DNA of 45,470 bases, taken from positions 1-45,470 of the forward strand of contig JAEWEQ010000001.1 in the NCBI GenBank assembly GCA_023389315.1, read 5' to 3'. Below are positions 39,945 to 45,470 of this stretch, one piece after another. Position numbers and translations under genes: made by a program. The notes beneath the pieces were generated by a model. That model was not told where the DNA came from and made no database searches. It saw only the letters and a list, made by a program, of their open reading frames with translations. The stretch comes from Actinomycetes bacterium. Lineage in GTDB: Bacteria > Actinomycetota > Actinomycetes > Actinomycetales > Actinomycetaceae. The first letter of the stretch is position 1; each line of letters opens with the position of its first letter.

Positions 39945-41210
39945 CTAAAGTAATGGCGACAGCGGCTTTAGTAGGCGTTCCGTGAAACGCTGAATTATGG
40001 GTCGCTGTGCCCACTTTTTGGCGGTCAGCTGCTCTGAAGTAGTCAGATCGTTGAAGAAGATCTGCTCCATCTGCTGGGCGAAAGATTTCGAATGGAACTG
40101 CAAGTTAATCTCGTGGTTACCAAACATGGATAGGCGGTCGATATTCGCCGTTCCTACCGTCGACCAACGTTCATCAATGGTGGCGGTTTTAGCGTGAATC
40201 ATGGCGTGGTCGTAAAGCCAAATCTCAATGCCCGCTGCCAACAGCTCATCGAAGAACGCTGAGGAAACCCAGTCTGCAATCACGTGGTTGGAGTTCTTCG
40301 GTATCAACACTTTCACTTCCACCCCGCGCCGCGACGCCGCTTTCAAGGCGTGCAGGATCTCCGCATCCGGAATGAAATACGCAGACGTCAAGTATGCATG
40401 ATCGTTGGCGCGTTCCAACGCGTCAATATACATGCCACGCACCGGGTAGAGCATCTGCGAAGGTTTATTCAATGCCGCCACGATAGCGGTGTCCCACTCG
40501 CGCGCCCCTTGCTGGGGCAATCGCGGTTGACGAAAAGAGCGGAAATTATTCCACAAATCCACGAACCCGTTTTCTAACTCCCACACCGCATCGCCGTCAA
40601 TGCGCACGTGGGTGTCGCGCCATTCGTCCTCGTAGAGCTTGCCGATGTTGTAGCCACCTACGAACCCAATTTTGGAGTCCACTACCATAACTTTGCGATG
40701 GTCGCGCCCGGTGTTGCGCAGGTTTAAAGTGAACAGCCCGGAGCGGATTTCTGGTACTTTGCGCACGAAGAGATTCGAATGCTTGGGGAAGATTTTGAAT
40801 CGCGGATCTACCACCAAATTCGCGAACCCATCATAAATGCAGTACACCTTTACTCCGCGATCGGCGGCCCGGTAGAGGGCGTCCTTAAAGGCTTTGCCCA
40901 CCTCATCGGACTTCCAAATATAGGTCTCGAAGTAAATGGACTCTTGGGCCTGGTCAATCGCGGCGAGCATGGATTGGTAAAGAGAACGCCCCTCAGTGAA
41001 AGTGGTGACTCGGTTATCACCTACTTGCGTGACCAGTGGGTCGAGGGCCGGAAATCCCTCTCCGCCGGGCGCCCTCCTTTTACGCACCTCATCGACCGCT
41101 ACCAGTACCGCCACCGCAGTCACTTGCATAGCTACCACACCCAGTACCGCAGTCTTAAAAAATCTCAACGATTGGTGACGGGGTGGAAGTAAGCGGAAGA
41201 CGGATTTCAT
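39945..41210 (-). CDS. cls: Cardiolipin synthase / phospholipase D-family protein
   Basis: A 421-residue membrane-associated enzyme of the PLD superfamily, forming cardiolipin from phosphatidylglycerol or a related transfer. An N-terminal signal-anchor (LGVVAMQVTAVAVLVAV) is followed by two HKD motifs: RDHRKVMVVDSKIGFVGGYN and YDHAMIHAKTATIDERWSTV with GTANID after it. The characteristic SIYFETYIWKSDEVG segment is also present. ATG 41210; the 83-base gap to gatC (divergent) holds both promoters. Cardiolipin synthase is the best fit; a different PLD-type lipid transferase cannot be excluded. Confidence 0.88.
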   Translation of the reverse strand: MKSVFRLLPPRHQSLRFFKTAVLGVVAMQVTAVAVLVAVDEVRKRRAPGGEGFPALDPLVTQVGDNRVTTFTEGRSLYQSMLAAIDQAQESIYFETYIWKSDEVGKAFKDALYRAADRGVKVYCIYDGFANLVVDPRFKIFPKHSNLFVRKVPEIRSGLFTLNLRNTGRDHRKVMVVDSKIGFVGGYNIGKLYEDEWRDTHVRIDGDAVWELENGFVDLWNNFRSFRQPRLPQQGAREWDTAIVAALNKPSQMLYPVRGMYIDALERANDHAYLTSAYFIPDAEILHALKAASRRGVEVKVLIPKNSNHVIADWVSSAFFDELLAAGIEIWLYDHAMIHAKTATIDERWSTVGTANIDRLSMFGNHEINLQFHSKSFAQQMEQIFFNDLTTSEQLTAKKWAQRPIIQRFTERLLKPLSPLL

Positions 41211-41232
41211 GAATCTAATATTAGTTCAAGCA

Positions 41233-41287
41233 GTGTTCGTTTGAGTGCTGAGCACAGCGAACACCAGCGGAACAAAACTTCTATACT
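41233..41287 (+). promoter_or_regulatory. gatC promoter with nested inverted repeats
   Basis: TATACT (41282-41287) lies six bases before the ATG at 41294, so the gatCAB mRNA is probably leaderless. Upstream, GTGTTCG (41233-41239) and CGAACAC (41258-41264) form an inverted repeat enclosing the palindrome GTGCTGAGCAC (41245-41255); together they could fold as a hairpin or bind a dimeric regulator in the cls-gatC divergent region. Confidence 0.5.
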
Positions 41288-41293
41288 GGCGCC

Positions 41294-41590
41294 ATGTCAA
41301 CAATTTCATCTGAGGAAGTTGCCCGGGTCGCAGCCCTGGCACGTATTGCCCTAACCGAAGAAGAGGTGGAGCGTTTCGCTCAGGAACTCGGCGTGATCGC
41401 GGACTCGGTGGCGAAAGTCTCCGAAGTCGCCACCCCCGACGTTCCCGCCACCTCCCACCCCATCGCCTTACAGAACGTGATGCGCGAGGACGTGGTCGGC
41501 CCCATGTTGGACCGCGACGAAGTCCTCGCCGCCGCTCCCGCGCACGAGGACGGTCAGTTCCTAGTTCCGCAGATTCTGGAGGAGGACTGA
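41294..41590 (+). CDS. gatC: Asp-tRNA(Asn)/Glu-tRNA(Gln) amidotransferase subunit C
   Basis: A 98-residue linker subunit that clamps GatA and GatB together. It shows the family opening SSEEVARVAALARIALTEEE and the typical tail LDRDEVLAAAPAHEDGQFLVP(Q). First gene of gatCAB; its TGA is separated by one base from the GTG start of gatA. Two CGAGGACG words (41485 and 41545) lie within 68 bases. Confidence 0.96.
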   Translation: MSTISSEEVARVAALARIALTEEEVERFAQELGVIADSVAKVSEVATPDVPATSHPIALQNVMREDVVGPMLDRDEVLAAAPAHEDGQFLVPQILEED

Positions 41591-41591
41591 A

Positions 41592-43091
41592 GTGACTGAG
41601 TTAGTTTTCTTATCCGCCACCGAAGCTGCCGAAAAACTGGCGGCCGGGCAGATTACTTCCGAAGAGCTCACCACCGCGTGCCTGGATCGCATTGAAGCGC
41701 TCAACCCGCGCCTCAACGCTTTCTTACTGGTGGACCGCGAAGGCGCGTTGGCAACCGCCCGGCAGGTGGATGCTGCTCGCGCCAACGGGGAAGAACTCTA
41801 CCCCTTGGCGGGCGTGCCGATCGCCATTAAAGACAACATTGTCACCCGCGGGATGGACACCACTTGCGCGTCGAAGATACTGGAAGGGTGGAAACCCCCG
41901 TACGACGCCACCGTGATCGAACGCATTAAGGCCGCCCAGCTCCCGATCGTGGGTAAGACCAATATGGACGAGTTCGCGATGGGGTCTTCCACCGAGCACT
42001 CCGCTTTTGGGGCGACCAAGAACCCGTGGGATGAGGCCCGTATTCCGGGTGGCTCCGGGGGTGGATCAGCGGCCGCAGTTGCTGCTTTCTTGGTACCCCT
42101 GGCCCTGGGGTCCGATACCGGTGGTTCTATTCGCCAGCCCGGCGCAGTAACCGGCACCGTCGGCGTGAAGCCCACCTACGGAGCGGTCTCCCGCTACGGA
42201 CTGATCGCGATGGCGTCTTCCTTGGATCAAATCGGCCCAGTTACTCGTACGGTGGAGGATGCTGCTGCGCTGCAGGATTTGATTGGCGGCCACGACCCGC
42301 TAGATTCCACTTCGCTGGCCGAGGGCGTGGGGCAGATGAGCCCGGCTGCCGCCCTCGCCGATGGGGAAGACCTGTCCGGGGTGCGCGTGGGCGTGGTGAA
42401 ACAGCTGCAAGGTGAGGGGTATGAACCGGGCGTGCAGGCCGCGTTCGACGAAACCGTGCAGCGCCTGCGTGAACGCGGCGCCGAAGTGGTGGAAGTTGAC
42501 TGCCCTCACTTCGACTACGCTCTGGCCGCCTACTACCTGATCATGCCGGCGGAAGTTTCTTCCAACTTGGCGCGCTTCGACGGGATGCGCTACGGCCTGC
42601 GGGTCGAACCCACCGAAGGGCCGGTCACTGCGGAACGGGTGATGGCGGCTACCCGCGGCGCCGGTTTCGGTGACGAAGTGAAACGCCGCATCATCTTGGG
42701 CACCCACGTGCTTTCGGCCGGCTACTTCGACGCCTACTACGGGTCGGCGCAGAAGGTCCGCACCCTGGTGCAGCGTGATTTTGATGCCGCTTTCGAAAAG
42801 GCAGATGTGCTGATTTCGCCCACTGCTCCGACGGTGGCGTTCGAATTCGGTTCCAAGCTAGATGACGTCCTCGCCATGTATCTGAACGACATCGCTACCA
42901 TTCCTGCGAACTTGGCGGGGGTGCCGGCAATGTCGGTGCCGTGTGGCCTGAGTGAGGGCCTACCGGTCGGGTTCCAAATCATCGCCCCGGCGCGGGAGGA
43001 CGCCCGCATGTACCGGGTGGCGAAATTTGTCGAGGACGGGGCGCCGGTGGCGCAAGACTGCCCGGCCCGCAACTGGGGAGAGGAAGCGTAA
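41592..43091 (+). CDS. gatA: Asp-tRNA(Asn)/Glu-tRNA(Gln) amidotransferase subunit A
   Basis: A 499-residue amidase-signature enzyme that releases ammonia from glutamine for transamidation of misacylated tRNA. The catalytic Ser-cisSer-Lys elements are visible: PIAIKDNIVTRGM (Lys), GGSGGGSAAAVAAFLVP and DTGGSIRQPGAVTGTVGVKP (the two serines). The start is GTG 41592, and its TAA overlaps the gatB ATG (TAATG), indicating coupled translation. Confidence 0.97.
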   Translation: MTELVFLSATEAAEKLAAGQITSEELTTACLDRIEALNPRLNAFLLVDREGALATARQVDAARANGEELYPLAGVPIAIKDNIVTRGMDTTCASKILEGWKPPYDATVIERIKAAQLPIVGKTNMDEFAMGSSTEHSAFGATKNPWDEARIPGGSGGGSAAAVAAFLVPLALGSDTGGSIRQPGAVTGTVGVKPTYGAVSRYGLIAMASSLDQIGPVTRTVEDAAALQDLIGGHDPLDSTSLAEGVGQMSPAAALADGEDLSGVRVGVVKQLQGEGYEPGVQAAFDETVQRLRERGAEVVEVDCPHFDYALAAYYLIMPAEVSSNLARFDGMRYGLRVEPTEGPVTAERVMAATRGAGFGDEVKRRIILGTHVLSAGYFDAYYGSAQKVRTLVQRDFDAAFEKADVLISPTAPTVAFEFGSKLDDVLAMYLNDIATIPANLAGVPAMSVPCGLSEGLPVGFQIIAPAREDARMYRVAKFVEDGAPVAQDCPARNWGEEA

Positions 43092-44587
43092 TGACGAAGC
43101 TAATGGATTACGACAAAGCGGTAGCCAAGTTCGACCCGGTTCTGGGCGTGGAAGTGCACGTGGAGTTGGGTACGGACACGAAGATGTTCGACGCGGCTCC
43201 TAACGCTTTCGGCGGGAACCCCAACACTTACGTCACCCCGGTGTCGCTGGGCCTTCCCGGCTCGCTGCCGGTGGTGAACGCCAAGGCGGTGGAGTACGCC
43301 ATTAAGATCGGGCTGGCGCTGAACTGCTCGATCGCCCCGTACTGCCGTTTCGCGCGCAAAAACTACTTCTACCCGGACCTCACTAAAGCGTTCCAAACTT
43401 CCCAGTACGATGAGCCGATCGCTTTTGACGGCTGGGTAGATGTGGAACTGGACGACGGGGAAGTTTTCCGCGTGCAGATTGAACGCGCCCACATGGAGGA
43501 GGACGCGGGGAAGAACACCCACATTGGTGGTGCCGATGGGCGTATCCATGGGGCGGAATATTCCCTGGTGGATTACAACCGTGCCGGGGTGCCGCTGGTG
43601 GAGATCGTCACCCGCCCGATTGAGGGAGCGGGGGAGCGCGTGGCGGAAGTGGCTGCAAAATACGTGCAGACCTTGCGTGACATTTTCCGCGCCCTGGGGG
43701 TTTCCGAGGCCCGCATGGAACGTGGCAACGTGCGTGCCGACGTGAACGTGTCGCTGCGTGCGGATGCTTCCGCCCCGTTTGGTACGCGTACCGAAACGAA
43801 GAACGTGAACTCTTTCCGTGCTATTGAAAAAGCGGTGCGGTATGAGGTTTCCCGCCAGGCCGCGATTTTGGACGGTGGTGGCACCATCGTGCAGGAGACC
43901 CGCCATTTCCATTCCGAGGACGGGTCGACCTCCTCGGGCCGGGAGAAGTCGGACGCGGAGGACTACCGTTACTTCCCCGAGCCGGACTTGGTGCCGGTGG
44001 CTGCGGACCCGCAGTGGGTGGAGCAGCTGCGCGCCGAGTTGCCGGAGTTGCCCACGCAACGTAGGCGCCGGTTGCGCGAAGAGTGGGGATTCACCGACTT
44101 GGAAATGCGCGACGTGGTGAACGCCGACGCGGTGGACCTAATTGAGGACACGGTGGCGGCGGGAGCTTCCCCGGCGGCTGCACGCAAGTGGTGGATGGGT
44201 GAGCTTTCACGCATCGCGAAGACCGACGAAGTCGCGCTCCCCGACATGCCGGTGAGCGCGGCGCAGATCGCGCAGTTGCAGGCGCTGGTGGACAGCGGTC
44301 GCATTAACGACAAGTTGGCGCGCCAGGTGCTGGAGGGCGTACTTGCTGGCGAGGGCGATCCCGAAGCTGTGGTGCAGGCGCGCGGGTTGGAGATTATCTC
44401 CGACGACTCGGCCCTGATTGCTGCGGTCGATGACGCTATTGCTGGTAACCCGGCGGTGGTGGAGTCGATTCGCGGGGGCAAGATGGCGGCGGTTGGCGCC
44501 CTCATCGGGCCGGTGATGAAGGCTACCCGCGGGCAGGCGGATGCTGGCCGCGTGCGAGAGTTGATTGTGGAGCGCCTGGGCCTGTGA
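43091..44587 (+). CDS. gatB: Asp-tRNA(Asn)/Glu-tRNA(Gln) amidotransferase subunit B
   Basis: A 498-residue tRNA-binding kinase/transferase subunit. The N-terminal core has PVLGVEVHVEL, the ATP/metal region ARKNYFYPDLTKAFQTSQYD, HMEEDAGKN and VNSFRAIEKAVRYEV; the C-terminal GatB/YqeY domain reads AQLQALVDSGRINDKLARQV and ends VRELIVERLGL. It activates the acyl group on the tRNA with ATP and accepts ammonia channelled from GatA. Last gene of the operon; a strong hairpin follows at 44714. Confidence 0.97.
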   Translation: MTKLMDYDKAVAKFDPVLGVEVHVELGTDTKMFDAAPNAFGGNPNTYVTPVSLGLPGSLPVVNAKAVEYAIKIGLALNCSIAPYCRFARKNYFYPDLTKAFQTSQYDEPIAFDGWVDVELDDGEVFRVQIERAHMEEDAGKNTHIGGADGRIHGAEYSLVDYNRAGVPLVEIVTRPIEGAGERVAEVAAKYVQTLRDIFRALGVSEARMERGNVRADVNVSLRADASAPFGTRTETKNVNSFRAIEKAVRYEVSRQAAILDGGGTIVQETRHFHSEDGSTSSGREKSDAEDYRYFPEPDLVPVAADPQWVEQLRAELPELPTQRRRRLREEWGFTDLEMRDVVNADAVDLIEDTVAAGASPAAARKWWMGELSRIAKTDEVALPDMPVSAAQIAQLQALVDSGRINDKLARQVLEGVLAGEGDPEAVVQARGLEIISDDSALIAAVDDAIAGNPAVVESIRGGKMAAVGALIGPVMKATRGQADAGRVRELIVERLGL

Positions 44588-44713
44588 ATGGGTGCTTGCC
44601 GGCGGAGCGTGAGTCCACGCCCGGGGCACTGCGCTTAGGGGTTTGCAGGCGAGACTTTTGAGCCCTTGGGGCCACCCTAAGGGTTGCACCCTTGGCTCGC
44701 GAGCTGCACTAAC
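44588..44713. other. Short spacer after gatB
   Basis: No gene. A small GGGT-TGC-ACCC hairpin lies near 44682-44691. Together with the following terminator and promoter region it makes up the 525 bases without a protein gene before the 16S rRNA. Confidence 0.4.
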
Positions 44714-44746
44714 GGCGGCCACTGCGGTAAGTCCGCGGTGGCCGCC
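44714..44746 (+). terminator. Terminator of gatCAB
   Basis: GGCGGCCACTGCGG (44714-44727) pairs with CCGCGGTGGCCGCC (44733-44746) with one mismatch and a 5-base loop, followed by ATTGTCTTC. It shields the rRNA operon from upstream transcription. Confidence 0.75.
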
Positions 44747-44882
44747 ATTGTCTTCATACCTGGGATACCTGCAATACGGGCTGCATGAGTGAGCCAGTCA
44801 CAAATTGCAATCTGCCCGCCCCGCGGTTAGGTGCGGTATTTCGCGCAAACGTCGAGTGTGACCTAGTGCTCACGGAGCTGGT

Positions 44883-44911
44883 TTGACATGAGGTAGGCGA
44901 GTGGGTAGATT
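44883..44911 (+). promoter_or_regulatory. Candidate rRNA operon promoter
   Basis: A perfect TTGACA (44883-44888) is followed after exactly 17 bases by TAGATT (44906-44911), about 200 bases before the 16S 5' end. Strength and distance are as expected for an actinobacterial rrn promoter. Other promoters may exist in the AT-richer 44760-44870 stretch. Confidence 0.75.
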
Positions 44912-45000
44912 TATATCTCGGTTCCGCTACGAAGCAAATCTCGAAACGGAACTTTTTCAATGCCTGAGGCGGAAAACCTAACGGGTTGGAAGCTTTAGTG

Positions 45001-45112
45001 TGGGTGTTGTTTGTGAACTCGATAGTGTGTTGTTTTTGTTTGTTTTGTCCTTTTTTGTTTTTTGGTTGGGATTTGGCTGGCCCTGTTTTTGGGGTTGGTT
45101 TTTCTCTGGTTT
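45001..45112 (+). promoter_or_regulatory. rRNA leader with box-like antitermination segment
   Basis: TGTTGTTTGTGAACTCGATAG and following bases (45005-45030) match the conserved leader seen before many actinobacterial 16S genes (TGTTGTTTGAGAACTCAATAG type), thought to act in antitermination and processing. It is followed by a strongly T/G-biased strand, about 80 bases almost free of A and C, up to the 16S start. Confidence 0.65.
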
Positions 45113-45470
45113 TGTTTGGAGAGTTTGATCCTGGCTCAGGACGAACGCTGGCGGCGTGCTTAACACATGCAAGTCGAACGGGATCCTTATCTTCCTTTTT
45201 GGTTGGTTTGGTGAGAGTGGCGAACGGGTGAGTAACACGTGAGTAACCTGCCCCTTTCTTCGGGATAACTGCAGGAAACTGTGGCTAATACTGGATATTC
45301 TGCCCTTGGCGCATGTTGGGGGTGGGAAAGGTTTTTTCTGGTTGGGGATGGGCTCGCGGCCTATCAGCTTGTTGGTGGGGTGATGGCCTACCAAGGCGGT
45401 GACGGGTAGCCGGCCTGAGAGGGTGGGCGGTCACACTGGGACTGAGATACGGCCCAGACTCCTACGGGAG
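45113..45470 (+). rRNA. rrs: 16S ribosomal RNA, 5' part (cut by window end)
   Basis: Starts with the universal segment AGAGTTTGATCCTGGCTCAG at 45120 (E. coli position 8), so the mature 5' end is near 45113. GACGAACGCTGGCGGCGTGC, ACACATGCAAGTCGAACG and, at the window end, ACTCCTACGGGAG (E. coli ~338-350) confirm it. The V1-V2 region is of actinobacterial type. The remaining ~1.15 kb lies beyond the window. Confidence 0.98.

Noticed and set aside
41233..41264. LexA/SOS box upstream of gatC
   Set aside because: The half-sites are in the reverse order (GTTCG then CGAAC) with too long a spacer.
43100..44059. 319-residue minus-strand frame opposite gatB
   Set aside because: Shadow of gatB; no domain and wrong codon pattern.

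Overview
The window is chromosomal DNA of a high-GC Gram-positive bacterium (Actinomycetota). Supporting signs are a WhiB1-type iron-sulfur regulator, a PdtaS-type histidine kinase, a GTP-type PEP carboxykinase, a BetP-like BCCT carrier, an LPXTG (LPVTG) wall protein, initiator tRNA with the C1/U72 pair, gatCAB, and a 16S rRNA 5' end preceded by an actinobacterial-type leader. The set of genes and the 16S start suggest the Actinomycetaceae or a close relative; I cannot name the genus.

Layout. 1-184: start of a GCS2/YbdK carboxylate-amine ligase (minus). 185-4092: a lower-GC island with a SinI-like restriction endonuclease, a C5-cytosine methyltransferase with an N-terminal helix-turn-helix, a helicase fragment and decayed or unrecognised DNA. 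4093-9256: MHS-type MFS permease, M20D amidohydrolase and a BCCT osmolyte carrier (all minus). 9416-12438: PemK/MazF-like protein and pckG (minus). 12785-13435: repeat-containing LPVTG wall protein (plus). 13603-16862: TPP riboswitch and thiM-thiE-thiD/tenA operon (minus). 17025-17340: frameshifted membrane-protein remnant. 17484-23210: amine catabolism cluster of flavin amine oxidase (minus), diverging from aldehyde dehydrogenase, APC permease and a FeaR-like AraC regulator (plus). 23352-24835: AlbA_2/Schlafen-type regulator bounded by near-identical iteron repeats, next to tRNA-fMet. 25290-31707: TauE/SafE exporter, CPVC membrane protein, MFS exporter, NUDIX, folA, thyA, EcsC-like, OsmC, DUF2505. 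31797-39822: pdtaS-like kinase, ligA, a 1173-residue orphan FHA/FtsK ATPase, whiB1. 39945-44587: cardiolipin synthase and gatCAB. 44588-45470: rRNA promoter, leader and the first ~358 bases of 16S rRNA.

How genes work together. The amine cluster reads as import (APC), oxidative deamination (amine oxidase) and aldehyde oxidation (ALDH) under a FeaR-type activator. The thi operon salvages thiazole and HMP moieties and joins them, controlled by TPP. thyA and folA are coupled (dTMP synthesis and folate recycling). gatCAB makes Gln/Asn-tRNA by transamidation.

The most striking thing I found belongs to no gene: the octamer CGAGGACG (either strand) occurs 42 times in 45.5 kb by manual scan, about once per kilobase, in genes and between them, on both strands, in sense and antisense, while one-base relatives are nearly absent. 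It is missing from the restriction-modification island and from the iteron-flanked AlbA gene. Its density and lack of strand bias resemble a DNA uptake sequence or another genome-wide recognition word. Other points of interest are the iteron-flanked AlbA unit, the orphan FHA/FtsK ATPase with internal DNA repeats, a PEP carboxykinase lacking the signature reactive cysteine, and covarying tandem hairpins upstream of the MFS permease.
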